Below, in pieces: positions 1 to 8,375 of a stretch of DNA of 64,000 bases. Position 1 is the stretch's first letter; each line of letters starts with the position of its first letter. The notes under the pieces were generated by a model. That model was not told the origin of the DNA. It saw only the letters and a list, made by a program, of their open reading frames with translations, and searched no databases. The translations under genes were made by a program, and so were the position numbers. This DNA comes from DATMXT01 sp963662765 (GTDB lineage: Bacteria; Bacillota; Clostridia; Oscillospirales; Feifaniaceae), in contig CAXXUP010000003.1 of assembly GCA_963662765.2 (NCBI GenBank), positions 62,001-126,000 on the forward strand. The letters run 5' to 3'.

Positions 1-1869
1 TGTAAAAACAAGTGTTCCCTGCAGGGCGCCGAATACCGCCGCCGAGGAGGCGCCCGCAAGGTCGGAGAGGACCGAAAAGTCGACGGCTTTTGTCGCCAGG
101 ATAAACTGCGTGAGGGCGACAAAGGCCGCGGCGAAGGCGACTGCTTTTCGCCATTTCGGGAGTTTCACGGGGTCTGCGGGAATTTTGGCCGCCGCCGGGG
201 GAGGCGGGGGAGTGGGCTCACGTAAAGCCTTATATGACGGCTCAGGTGTCCCGCCGCAAGCTATTATGACCGCCTCGGCCGTGACGCACCCATCCAGCAG
301 TCCCCTAGATATGCGGTTTGCCGCCGTTGTGTAAAAGGAGTTGCCGGAGAAAAAGTATAAGGGCGGTCCTGAAGTGACGACATTCCCGTCAAAAAGCAGA
401 CCGCAAGTGTCGGCGCAGGCGGCGCAAAACTCGATATCATGGCTGACAAGCAAAATTGCTTTTCCGCGCCGGCGCAGGCTCACAAGGATTTCGGCAAGCG
501 TTCCTTTAAACTGCGCATCAAGTCCCTTTGTGGGCTCGTCGAGCAGCAGAATGTCAGGGTCGCGCAGCAGCACTTTGCACAGAGCCGCCCGCTGCAGTTC
601 ACCGCCCGAGAGGTCGTAGGGGTGCCGGTCGAGAAGTTCGTCTAGCAGGCAAAGGCGCATAAGGTCCGTAAGTTTTGCATTTTTGGAGGCGGCGTCGTCC
701 GAAAAATCCCTCACCGTGTCGAGCAGATCTTCCCGCACCGTCTTTTTGAGAAACATCGCTTTGGGGTTTTGCGGCAGGAGTGCCGCTGCACCGTCCAAGT
801 GGATTTCTCCGCGCTGTGGTTTATTTAGGCCAGCGAGCAGCCGAAGACAAGTGGACTTCCCGGCGCCGTTGACGCCGAGCAGTGCAAAAAGCTCGCCTTG
901 GTGCAGTGTGAGCGTCAGTCCTTTTAAAATATCAGGCTCCTCCTGCTCATATCGAAACCATACGTTGTCGGCTGTAATGACAGGCTTTGCCGACGAGAAG
1001 TCCGCGGCGGGGACGATAGCCGGCTGTGGCGGCGTATGTGCCTTCAGGTGCGCTTCAAGCCACTGACGGCCCTCTCTGACCGTGACGGGGCAGGGGAGCG
1101 TGTTTGGCACCGCCGCCCAGATGCGCATGGATGTCGGCATGGCTGAAAACATGCCGTTTTTTTGCGCCAGAAGTTGACTGCCAACTTCTGAGGGCGTGCC
1201 GTCGGCGACAATTTTTCCCCGCTCCAAAACGACGGCCCTTGTGGCGATGGGCAACGCCTCTTCGAGCCGGTGCTCTGTCAGCATGACCGTGACGCCGAGC
1301 TCACGGTTGATTTTGGCTACGACCGCCAGGAAGTCAGCTGCCGCAATCGGGTCAAGCTGGGCCGTCGGCTCGTCTAAAATCAGCACACGCGGCTGCATGG
1401 CCATGACCGAGGCGAGGTTAAGAAGCTGCTTTTGCCCGCCCGAGAGCGTTGCGACCTCCCTGTAAAACCAGTCCTCTATCCCGAAAAAGGAGGCCATTTC
1501 GGCCACCCTGCGACGGATGACCGGCGTGTCGTACCCTAAGCTTTCAAGCCCGAAGGCCAGTTCGTGCCATACCTTATCGGTGATGATCTGGTTGTCGGGG
1601 TCCTGCATGACGAAGCCGATTTGGGCGCTCTGTGCCCTAAAGTCGAGGCTTTCAAGGGGGAGCCCCTCAAAGAGAATGCTGCCCTCCCTGCGGCCGTGGG
1701 GGGTGAGTGCCGGTTTGAGATTTTTTAAAAGTGTAGTCTTGCCGCCGCCCGACTGCCCACAAAGGACAAGAAACTCGCCTTGCCGCACGGTGAGGCAAAG
1801 CTTGTCGATTGCGTTTGCGGTCTGCTGCGGATAACAAAATGTCAGGCTTTGGATCTCAAACGTGTCCAC
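1..1869 (-). CDS. ECF transporter fusion: two ABC ATPase domains plus C-terminal membrane domain (3' end outside window)
   Basis: Translating the minus strand from GTG 1869 (GGGAGG seven bases upstream) gives an open frame to the window edge, 623 codons. Domain 1 has Walker A GQSGGGKTT (about 38-46), signature LSGGQ (142-146) and Walker B LILDEPT. Domain 2 has GVNGAGKST (332-340), LSGGE (420-424) and LLLDEPT. A proline-rich linker (about 550-560) leads into hydrophobic sequence from about residue 571. The tandem ATPases match the energy-coupling-factor (EcfA/A') module. The membrane part may be the substrate-binding S component, which would make a single-chain A-A'-S protein, but only its beginning is visible. 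The gene overlaps the EcfT gene by 28 bp and lies under a cobalamin riboswitch, so the cargo is inferred to be cobalamin, a precursor or cobalt. Confidence 0.85.
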   Translation of the reverse strand, partial: MDTFEIQSLTFCYPQQTANAIDKLCLTVRQGEFLVLCGQSGGGKTTLLKNLKPALTPHGRREGSILFEGLPLESLDFRAQSAQIGFVMQDPDNQIITDKVWHELAFGLESLGYDTPVIRRRVAEMASFFGIEDWFYREVATLSGGQKQLLNLASVMAMQPRVLILDEPTAQLDPIAAADFLAVVAKINRELGVTVMLTEHRLEEALPIATRAVVLERGKIVADGTPSEVGSQLLAQKNGMFSAMPTSMRIWAAVPNTLPCPVTVREGRQWLEAHLKAHTPPQPAIVPAADFSSAKPVITADNVWFRYEQEEPDILKGLTLTLHQGELFALLGVNGAGKSTCLRLLAGLNKPQRGEIHLDGAAALLPQNPKAMFLKKTVREDLLDTVRDFSDDAASKNAKLTDLMRLCLLDELLDRHPYDLSGGELQRAALCKVLLRDPDILLLDEPTKGLDAQFKGTLAEILVSLRRRGKAILLVSHDIEFCAACADTCGLLFDGNVVTSGPPLYFFSGNSFYTTAANRISRGLLDGCVTAEAVIIACGGTPEPSYKALREPTPPPPPAAAKIPADPVKLPKWRKAVAFAAAFVALTQFILATKAVDFSVLSDLAGASSAAVFGALQGTLVFT

Positions 1870-2748
1870 TTGCGCGCCTCCCAAAAGTTCAGGATTACAG
1901 GGGTCAAACAAAGGGCCAGATAACAGAGAAAAAAGCTCAGTTCAAAGGGGCTGGACGTGCCCCATTTCACGGTCGGAAAATACCGGAAATAAAGCCCGCC
2001 GCTCATCCAACCCGACGTGATGTAAAGTCCGCAAAAAATAAGCCAGATCATCAAATATCGGTCCCTGTCGTCTAATCGGTAAATGGAAAAGGCGGTGCGG
2101 TGGGAGAGCCCGTATCCGCGGTTTTTCATGCTGTCGGCAGTCTCCACGGCGTTTTCCAGAGACCATGTGGTGACAATCGATAAGACAGCAACGGCTCGTC
2201 TGAGCCTAGATGACAGCGGCCCGTCCGACTCATCCCGCCCAGCAGCGCTCTGCGCGTCGGAAGCCGCCTTAAACTGTGCCGCAAAGCGGGGCACAAAGCG
2301 CAGAGTCATCGAGAGGACAAGGCTGAGGGCGGGGATGATGCGGCCGAACAGGTAGACAAATTTGTCGGAACTCATGATGGCGCTGTAGCAGGTAAACCAC
2401 AAAATGACCCCAACCAGCATCGCGGCCGCAGCCGTGCCGTACAAAATGCTCTCAATAGTGAGGGGGTTGCCGCTTGGCAGGTAGAGGAGGGTCGTCATGC
2501 CCGCGTGGTTGAAAGCGGCGCTGATCAATACCGCTAATAGCGCCACGGGCAGCATGTAGCACAGACTTCTGAGAGCCGTTTTTTTTGCCGCGAAGTGAGA
2601 TAGCGTAGACAGCGGCGCAAAAAAGTGAGATGCCAAGACAGGCGGGGTTCATGAGACACATGGAAAAGACGATCACAAGTGTAAAATAGAGAAAGCTGAC
2701 CACGGGATGGCAGGCGGACAGATAGTCGGTATCTTTCGTAATCGTCAC
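1842..2748 (-). pseudogene. EcfT/CbiQ-type ECF transporter transmembrane subunit, frameshifted
   Basis: EcfT is the membrane scaffold that couples the ATPases to the substrate-binding protein. The first 57 or so codons, from GTG 2748, encode a typical EcfT start (CHPVVSFLYFTLVIVF) up to SLRGKK. The rest (TALRSLCYMLPVA onward, several hydrophobic segments, ending at 1842) is in another frame. The switch lies on an eight-base A run on the coding strand (2579-2586); removing one A joins the halves as RGKKTALRS. An ATG at 2636 would give a 264-residue product without the conserved N-terminus. In-frame TGA just upstream of 2748 excludes an earlier start. The cause may be a sequencing error, a real lesion, or slippage on A8; the intact downstream ATPase gene favours an error or slippage. 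Confidence 0.75.
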
Positions 2749-2773
2749 TTCCCTTCATTGTTTGCGGCAACAA

Positions 2774-2808
2774 AATACCGCGCCAATGCAAATCATTGGC
2801 GCGGCCGT
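2774..2808 (-). terminator. Hairpin between cobalamin riboswitch and ecfT (possible expression platform)
   Basis: An 11-bp perfect stem (arms 2778-2788 and 2794-2804) with a five-base loop is followed on the minus strand by TATTTTGTTG. It sits between the riboswitch and the EcfT start, where an attenuator would be expected. The U-tract is weak, so control at the level of translation is also possible. Confidence 0.5.
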
Positions 2809-2864
2809 ATTTCCGCGGTTTAAGTTGTGGCATGCCTAAGTCAGCGTGCGCGTGACGGCATTTT

Positions 2865-3062
2865 TTGTCCAAGCAGGTCTTCTGACTTCGGCTCGTAATT
2901 TTTCCCGACCTGTCTTCTCGCGCAAAGCGCAATGACTGGCGTTAGCCTGCGGTCGGGCGAGGCCGTTACAGCGGCGGCGTCCGTGCCGGAATTAAACCGG
3001 CTTCCCTATTCTCCCCGCTGAGAAAAGGCCAAACGGTGGCTTTTCGCACGGGGCACTTGGAT
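2865..3062 (-). promoter_or_regulatory. Cobalamin (B12) riboswitch
   Basis: The minus strand carries the class hallmarks in order: GGGAAGCCGGT, an ATTCCGGCACGGAC segment, the CCGCCGCTGTAACGG core, and the B12-box-like AAGTCAGAAGACCTGC near 2873-2889. Spacing fits the AdoCbl riboswitch family. It precedes the EcfT and EcfA genes, so B12 is expected to repress this transporter. Confidence 0.93.
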
Positions 3063-3093
3063 TTATTTAGTTTTTGGGGATATGCTGTCATCA

Positions 3094-3123
3094 AGTATAT
3101 CATATCTATAAAATAAAAGCCAA
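3094..3123 (-). promoter_or_regulatory. Sigma-A-type promoter for the riboswitch/ECF operon
   Basis: On the minus strand TTGGCT and TATACT are separated by 18 bases, about 30 bases upstream of the riboswitch. The -10 is good and the -35 moderate. Confidence 0.5.
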
Positions 3124-3180
3124 TAAGCCGGAAAATAAAATACATCGGCGGTTTGTTGTTAGATGGTGTTAGACTTATCT

Positions 3181-3220
3181 GAAAAGCAGGCCATGAAACA
3201 TCTTTGTCTCATGGCCTGCA
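3181..3220 (-). terminator. Intrinsic terminator after spoIIP
   Basis: An 11-bp stem (3186-3196 with 3209-3219) is followed on the minus strand by TTTTC, just past the spoIIP stop. Confidence 0.75.
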
Positions 3221-3243
3221 GGTGCCTAGTTTGAAAATAATCG

Positions 3244-4230
3244 CTATTTCAGTAGCTGTGCAAGGCCAGCCGCAAAGAGCTCGGCCGCGTACTCCGCTTC
3301 GGAAAGGCTGTTGCCGCAAGAGCCGACTTCTACAATGAGGGCGCCTGCGCGCAAGTGCTGATTGAAGCGGTCAGCCCGCAGGTTGATGGGGCGCATGAGG
3401 CCTGGATAGTTGTCGGTCAGAATTTTTTGCAGCGCCATGGCAAAGCGCAAGTTGTCCTGCCAGCCGTCGTGCTGCTTACCGTTTTGCGGCGTGCCGACAA
3501 CCAGCATCATCTGGGCTGCAGTCCGCCCGGAGATTGTCGTGACCGGTCGGTACTTGACGCCGGTCGAGGTGATCATGGAGTCGCGGTGGATGTCGAGGAT
3601 GACCCGAATGGAGGGATTTGCCTCTAGGGCCGCTTCGGCGACCGAGAGGCTCTTCGTATAGGCCTGGTTAAAGGAGGGGATATCGCAGAGCGTCTCGTCA
3701 TGAAGGGTTTCGATTCCGCGCTTTTCGAGGGCAGCCGCTAAGATCCGACCCACCGCGACGACGTCCTCGTCCGGGTTTTCGCTGCGCACTGACGCCTCAC
3801 CCGCATTGGGATCGTAACTGACGGTGCCCTCCGGCGAATAGGCCTCCGTGCCATGGGTGTGCAAAATGAGCACCTGCGGCCCATCGGTGGCCTCGGACAG
3901 GCGGATTCCATCTGACAGCAGCGCCGCGTAGTCTGGGGTGTAGTCGGTCTGGTTGAGAACATAGATGCCGTCCGTCCCCTCGTGGCTTGAAGCAGAGCCC
4001 GTCAGGGTCACGGCCGTCACCGGCAGTTCTCCCTCCGGGATGTCGGGGGCGCTCTCGGTCGGCTGCTCGAGGGAAGGCGCAATGAGATCACGGTGGTTGA
4101 CGATTTCCGGGGTCTCGCTTTCAGCCGCCATTGCGGGCGCCGGAAGCAGCAGCAGCACAAATCCGCAGGCTAAAAGCCCACCGATCAAGTTGATCAGTAC
4201 AATTCTAACCCTTGTCCCCATGTGTTTCAC
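3244..4230 (-). CDS. spoIIP: Stage II sporulation protein P
   Basis: SpoIIP is a cell-wall amidase/endopeptidase that, with SpoIID and SpoIIM, thins septal peptidoglycan and drives forespore engulfment. The 328-residue product has an N-terminal membrane anchor (about 8-30), a low-complexity linker, and the SpoIIP catalytic domain with LILHTHGTEAY, a central LDIHRDS and a C-terminal LIVEVGSCGNS. The two His motifs and the late Glu match the zinc-dependent amidase fold. It is monocistronic with its own terminator and is divergent from glpX. The partner spoIID lies about 9 kb downstream. Mother-cell (sigma-E) expression is expected from the family; no promoter was assigned. Confidence 0.95.
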   Translation of the reverse strand: MKHMGTRVRIVLINLIGGLLACGFVLLLLPAPAMAAESETPEIVNHRDLIAPSLEQPTESAPDIPEGELPVTAVTLTGSASSHEGTDGIYVLNQTDYTPDYAALLSDGIRLSEATDGPQVLILHTHGTEAYSPEGTVSYDPNAGEASVRSENPDEDVVAVGRILAAALEKRGIETLHDETLCDIPSFNQAYTKSLSVAEAALEANPSIRVILDIHRDSMITSTGVKYRPVTTISGRTAAQMMLVVGTPQNGKQHDGWQDNLRFAMALQKILTDNYPGLMRPINLRADRFNQHLRAGALIVEVGSCGNSLSEAEYAAELFAAGLAQLLK

Positions 4231-4257
4231 CTCAAGGGGACAATATGCTCGACACGC

Positions 4258-4286
4258 TTGCTTTTATGACTTTGTTGGGGTACAAT
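4258..4286 (+). promoter_or_regulatory. Sigma-A promoter of glpX
   Basis: TTGCTT and TACAAT with a 17-base spacer, 30 bases before the glpX start. Confidence 0.6.
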
Positions 4287-4315
4287 ATTATCAAATATTA
4301 ACAGGAGGTATCCGT

Positions 4316-5311
4316 GTGACTATTGAAAAAGACCTCTCCTTACATATTGTGCGGGTAACCGAATCGGCGGCGCTGCGGGCGGCGCGAACCCTTGGCCACG
4401 GCGACAAGAACGCAAGTGACAAGGCAGCTGTTGACGCTATGCGCGGAATGCTCGATTATCTCGACATCCGGGGGATCGTTGTCATCGGAGAAGGGGAGAA
4501 AGACGAAGCCCCGATGCTCTATTGCGGCGAGCGGGTCGGCCGGCAGGCCGACGACAGCATTGAAGTCGACATCGCGGTCGACCCCATCGACGGCACCACC
4601 TTGATCGCAAATGGGCTTGCCAATTCCATTTCGGTCATTGCGGTAGGCTCGAGGGGCTCCCTCATGTCGATTCCCTGCTATTACGCTTTAAAACTCGCCT
4701 GCGGCCCCAAGCTGCGGGGGTATCTCGACCTGAACGCCTCCATCACGGCAAACGTTCGGGTGGCGGCGGCGAGACTCGGAAAATCTTTTGCCGACATCAC
4801 GGTCGCCCTGCTCAACCGGCCCCGCCATGACGAATATATTCGGGAGATGCGCTCCTTAGGCTGCCGCATCAAACTCATTCAGGACGGCGACATCGCCGCC
4901 GCCATCGCCGCCTGCGACGACGACAAGGGCATCGACTTCTACTATGGCATCGGCGGTGCGCCGGAGGCCGTCATCACGGCCGTCGCCATGAAGTGCCTCG
5001 AAGGCGACCTTCAAGTTAAAATGTGGCCCAAGGACGACGGGGAGCGGGCAAAGCTCGCGGCCGCAGGCCTTGAGGAGGGCAAGATCTACACGGCCGACGA
5101 CCTTGCCTCGGGGGAAGATCTCATTTTCTCGGCCACCGGCATCACGGACGGCGAGCTGTTGCGCGGAGTTCGCTATTACGGCGAAAAGGCCAGAACGTAT
5201 TCGCTATTAATGCGGGCCAAGACTAAGACGGTCCGCTATGTGGAGGCGGTCCACAACCTCAACTACAAGACGGTGCCCTCCAAGGAAAACCGCCTCGAAG
5301 TCCCGATTTAA
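4316..5311 (+). CDS. glpX: Class II fructose-1,6-bisphosphatase
   Basis: GlpX hydrolyses fructose-1,6-bisphosphate to fructose-6-phosphate in gluconeogenesis. The product is 331 residues, normal for the family, with the metal/phosphate-binding signatures VVIGEGEKDEAPM and VDIAVDPIDGTT and a late FSATGITDGELL. The reading frame stays open far upstream, but the start is fixed as GTG 4316 by AGGAGGT seven bases earlier and by alignment with family N-termini (TIEKDLSLHIVRVTE). It has its own promoter and terminator and is divergent from spoIIP. Confidence 0.95.
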   Translation: MTIEKDLSLHIVRVTESAALRAARTLGHGDKNASDKAAVDAMRGMLDYLDIRGIVVIGEGEKDEAPMLYCGERVGRQADDSIEVDIAVDPIDGTTLIANGLANSISVIAVGSRGSLMSIPCYYALKLACGPKLRGYLDLNASITANVRVAAARLGKSFADITVALLNRPRHDEYIREMRSLGCRIKLIQDGDIAAAIAACDDDKGIDFYYGIGGAPEAVITAVAMKCLEGDLQVKMWPKDDGERAKLAAAGLEEGKIYTADDLASGEDLIFSATGITDGELLRGVRYYGEKARTYSLLMRAKTKTVRYVEAVHNLNYKTVPSKENRLEVPI

Positions 5312-5323
5312 CTGTAGATTTCG

Positions 5324-5366
5324 AAGGCCGTGCGGCAAAAACGCCGCACGGCCTTTTCCTTTTTGC
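5324..5366 (+). terminator. Intrinsic terminator of glpX
   Basis: A GC-rich inverted repeat (AAGGCCGTGCGGC pairing with GCCGCACGGCCTT) is followed by TTCCTTTTT. Confidence 0.9.
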
Positions 5367-5372
5367 ATAGGC

Positions 5373-5401
5373 TTGAAAAATGGGGTTGGATAATTTATAA
5401 T
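5373..5401 (+). promoter_or_regulatory. Strong sigma-A promoter upstream of the RNHCP gene
   Basis: TTGAAA, 17-base spacer, perfect TATAAT. The nearest large gene starts about 240 bases downstream, so the transcript has a long 5' leader. Confidence 0.8.
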
Positions 5402-5407
5402 ATAGCC

Positions 5408-5645
5408 ATCTTGTTCACGGAGGGTGTTGTTTGGAGACTGTCTGAATTTTAGTCGTCTGCCAGAGCGGCAATAGGGAACGGTGAAAACCCGTTTTATTTG
5501 CTGTACAAAAAACGCATCTGTGAGAGGAGTTTAGTTTGATGAATACAAAGGAGATTGTGCGCTAACCGGGGGGTTGCGTAGAATCAATACAAGACCTCCC
5601 AATAGGGTTTTCGATCATTCGATAATCTGTTAGGGGGATAATCTC
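5408..5645 (+). other. Long 5' leader with a micro-ORF
   Basis: About 238 bases lie between the predicted transcription start and the RNHCP start. A Shine-Dalgarno sequence (GAGAGGAG) precedes an eight-codon ORF at 5539-5565 (MNTKEIVR). An earlier segment (5461-5510) contains TAGGGAACGGTGAAAACCCG and may be structured. No known riboswitch class was recognised. Confidence 0.4.
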
Positions 5646-6071
5646 GTGACACGGGAAAACAAGAAAAGATCCTTTGAAAAAGGATATTATAAAACACACG
5701 CATGCAACGACACATTTACCTGTAAGGTGTGCGGACGCATCGTCATACCGGAGGGTGCAGGCGCAGACCATCGCAATCACTGTCCGAACTGCTTATCAAG
5801 CCTTCATGTGGATGAAGAGCCGGGAGACCGTATGTCCGAGTGCGGAGGAATCATGGAGCCCATCGCCGTTTGGGTCAGAAAAAACGGAGAATGGGCCATC
5901 ATTCACCGCTGCAGCAGATGCGGGAAGATGAGTTCCAACCGCGTGGCAGCCGACGATAATCCGATAAAACTGATGTCAATCGCGATGAAACCGCTTACGT
6001 CACCGCCTTTCCCGATCGAGCGCATTGAAGAGATGACAAAGCTCATGGGCGGAGCTGGCTCAGTAAAATAA
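5646..6071 (+). CDS. RNHCP domain zinc-ribbon protein
   Basis: This 141-residue protein carries the name motif of the RNHCP family, HRNHCPNC, followed by HVDEEPGDR, flanked by CKVC early and CSRCGK late. The Cys pairs suggest a zinc-binding fold. The family's function is not established. GTG 5646 follows GGGGGA at suitable distance. It stands alone, behind its own promoter and leader, and ends at a bidirectional terminator shared with sod. Confidence 0.8.
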   Translation: MTRENKKRSFEKGYYKTHACNDTFTCKVCGRIVIPEGAGADHRNHCPNCLSSLHVDEEPGDRMSECGGIMEPIAVWVRKNGEWAIIHRCSRCGKMSSNRVAADDNPIKLMSIAMKPLTSPPFPIERIEEMTKLMGGAGSVK

Positions 6072-6080
6072 TACAAGCAA

Positions 6081-6119
6081 AGGAGGCCGCGGGCAGTTTG
6101 CCCGCAGCCTCCTATTTTT
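6081..6119. terminator. Bidirectional terminator between the RNHCP gene and sod
   Basis: A near-perfect 14-bp stem (6081-6094 with 6100-6113) with T residues on the plus side; it separates convergent genes. Confidence 0.75.
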
Positions 6120-6755
6120 CTAACAGAGCTGCCCGTCTATCCGGTCTGCGTATCGTGCGTTTGCCATTCCCCAGTTCACTACATTCCACCAGTCGGCGAT
6201 ATACTTGGCCCGCTCGTTGTAGTGCTTGAGGTAATAAGCGTGCTCCCACACGTCGACATTGAGAACCGGGCACAGCCGCAGAGGCAGCGGTGTGTCCTGG
6301 TTGGCCGTCGTAATAATTTTAAGCCTTCCTGCATTGTCGCTGACAAGCCATGCGTATCCCGACCCGAAGACCGACATCGCGGCGGCGGTAAATTTTTCTT
6401 TAAAGGCATCGAAACTTCCGAAGCTCTCGTCGATGGCTCCCGCTAGTTGCCCAAACGGCGCGCTGGACGAGGAAGGGCTCATGCCGTTGAAATAAAACCG
6501 GTGGTTGTACACGCCGCCGGCGTTGCGGGAAATCGGAATGCCGGTCTCGGGCGGCATTCGGTTTGCAGCTATTATGAGCTGCGAAAGCGACAGCCCCTGC
6601 AACGCTGGCTTGTCGGCCAGCAGCTTATTCAGGTTATCGGTATAGGCCTGCAGATGCCGGTCGTGGTGAAGGTGCATGGTTTTGGTGTCGATGTAGGGCT
6701 CAAGGGCTGAATAAGCGTAGGGCAGCGGCGGGTTAATAAACGGATAGTGGTCCAT
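6120..6755 (-). CDS. sod: Fe/Mn superoxide dismutase
   Basis: The enzyme dismutates superoxide to peroxide and oxygen and protects anaerobes during oxygen exposure. The 211 residues contain all expected ligand regions: His in the N-terminal helix (MHLHHDRH), the second His in the YNHRFYFNGMSP segment, and Asp/His in DVWEHAYYLKHYN, followed by the typical DWWNVVNW end. AGGAGG lies upstream of ATG 6755. Metal preference cannot be read from sequence alone. It is divergent from sigG. Confidence 0.92.
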   Translation of the reverse strand: MDHYPFINPPLPYAYSALEPYIDTKTMHLHHDRHLQAYTDNLNKLLADKPALQGLSLSQLIIAANRMPPETGIPISRNAGGVYNHRFYFNGMSPSSSSAPFGQLAGAIDESFGSFDAFKEKFTAAAMSVFGSGYAWLVSDNAGRLKIITTANQDTPLPLRLCPVLNVDVWEHAYYLKHYNERAKYIADWWNVVNWGMANARYADRIDGQLC

Positions 6756-6920
6756 TTACAATGCCTCCTGTCAAAATCCATATTCTTTACATTGATATGC
6801 GGTTTATACAAATTTATGGCGGTTGGCATTATTTTCTCTTGCGCGGATATGCCTCCCCGGTGGAATATTAGAGGCTCACGAAGGAGATACTTACTCCGAA
6901 CAACTTGTTCGGAGGTTACC

Positions 6921-7694
6921 ATGAACAACAGGGTCGAGATATGCGGCGTCAACACCTCAAAGCTGAAACTGCTCACCGAAGAGGAAAAAGACGTGCTGAT
7001 GAAAAGGATCAAAGACGGCGACCAGAAGGCGTATGACAGATTTATCATGGGAAATCTTCGGCTTGTGCTCAGCGTGACCCAACGATTTGCCGGGCGCGGG
7101 GAGTGCATGGACGATCTCTTTCAGGTGGGATGCATCGGTCTGATTAAGGCCGTTCGGAATTTTGACCTGTCACACGGAGTCAAATTTTCCACCTACGCCG
7201 TTCCTATGATCATCGGCGAGCTGCGCCGCCACATGCGGGACAACTCGGCACTTAGGGTCAGCCGGTCGCTGCGCGACACGGCCTACAAGGCGCTCTCTGC
7301 CAGAGAGAGCCTGACGGCAGCGCTCTCCCGCGAGCCCACCATAGAGGAACTTGCCACAGAGCTTGGAATTGCCCGCTCCGAAGTGGTGCTGGCGCTCGAT
7401 GCCATTGCCGACCCGGTCTCGCTCTATGAGCCGATCTTCTGTGAGGGCGGCGACGCGGTCTATGTCATGGATCAGGTGGCGGATCCGATCGACACCGAGC
7501 AGAATTGGCTCGAGGAGCTTTCCATTCGCGATTCGATCGCCAAGCTCCCAGACCGGGAGAAGCGCATTCTTGCGCTGCGGTTTTTTGAAGGCAAAACTCA
7601 GGTCGAAGTGGCGGAAATCGTAGGGATCTCACAGGCTCAGGTCAGTAGGCTCGAGAAGAATGCCATTGAGCAGATCAAGGACAGTACCCAGTAA
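6921..7694 (+). CDS. sigG: RNA polymerase sporulation sigma factor SigG
   Basis: Sigma-G directs late forespore transcription. The N-terminus MNNRVEICGVNTSKLKLL is diagnostic of SigG. Region 2 has DLFQVGCIGLIKAVRNFD and KFSTYAVPMIIGELRRHMRD; region 4 has LPDREKRILALRFFEGKTQVEVAEIVGISQAQVSRLE. The frame extends upstream, but ATG 6921 after GGAGGTTACC is chosen from the ribosome-binding site and the family N-terminus. In many Firmicutes sigG follows spoIIGA-sigE; here it is on its own beside sod. Confidence 0.95.
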   Translation: MNNRVEICGVNTSKLKLLTEEEKDVLMKRIKDGDQKAYDRFIMGNLRLVLSVTQRFAGRGECMDDLFQVGCIGLIKAVRNFDLSHGVKFSTYAVPMIIGELRRHMRDNSALRVSRSLRDTAYKALSARESLTAALSREPTIEELATELGIARSEVVLALDAIADPVSLYEPIFCEGGDAVYVMDQVADPIDTEQNWLEELSIRDSIAKLPDREKRILALRFFEGKTQVEVAEIVGISQAQVSRLEKNAIEQIKDSTQ

Positions 7695-7863
7695 ATTGTA
7701 AGAAGCCAATAATTTACAATGAAAAATCTACATTTTATATATGAATGGAGTGTGAAGTTTGTTAAATTTGATACTTGCTTTAAGGCATAAAAAGTAAAAT
7801 AATAAACTAAAGTGTTAGCACAGATATTTAATATGTATATGGAGCCATGCGAGGGGTAATGTC

Positions 7864-8358
7864 ATGTCATCAAAAGAGGACTACCTATCGAAGATCCGTG
7901 CTCGGTTTGCAAACAATTTCGAAATTTCGGACGACACCGCCATAGGCGATTTGCGCCTCGCTCTGACAGCGAAGTATGGCTTTGTGTCGGGTCGTACCTT
8001 TATCACCCCTAACGACATTATAGATAAATTTGAATTAAATGAGACCTGTTTTTTCTGCTGCTGCGATACGCTTACGCTGCAGCAGCTTTTGTATTTATAT
8101 GAAAAATTAAAGGAACAGGCGGAAGTCTTTCGCCCCGGAACGGTCGACCATATGTCGACCACGCTGACGGGTGTGTTCATCTGCGACCGGGTGTCCGCTG
8201 AGGCCGCCGCCTGGCTAAAAAAACACGCTTACCGAAAGTATTATGCCTTCGCCATGCATGGCTGGTGTGACATACGTTTTATCGCCGTCAGTGTTGAGGA
8301 CGGGCAGGTTCTCACATGCCGGCGTGCCAAACCGCTCCGAAAAATTTTCACAATTTAG
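7864..8358 (+). CDS. Unknown protein upstream of cstA
   Basis: Not recognised. The 164-residue soluble protein has no signal peptide or membrane segment. It has an unusual CFFCCCD patch near residues 62-68, a helical LTLQQLLYLYEKLKEQAE segment, and a C-terminal half rich in aromatic residues (RKYYAFAMHGWCDIRF). ATG 7864 follows GAGGGG. The 168-base AT-rich gap after sigG probably holds its promoter. It ends 17 bases before cstA, suggesting co-transcription and a role connected with CstA, but this is inference. Confidence 0.6.
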   Translation: MSSKEDYLSKIRARFANNFEISDDTAIGDLRLALTAKYGFVSGRTFITPNDIIDKFELNETCFFCCCDTLTLQQLLYLYEKLKEQAEVFRPGTVDHMSTTLTGVFICDRVSAEAAAWLKKHAYRKYYAFAMHGWCDIRFIAVSVEDGQVLTCRRAKPLRKIFTI

Positions 8359-8375
8359 CAAGAGGAGGTAATTGT

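Noticed and set aside
5461..5510. Cobalamin-riboswitch-like wording (AGGGAACGGTGAAAACCC, then GCTGTA) in the RNHCP leader
   Set aside because: The B12 box, the C-rich core and correct spacing are missing, unlike the full riboswitch at 2865-3062.
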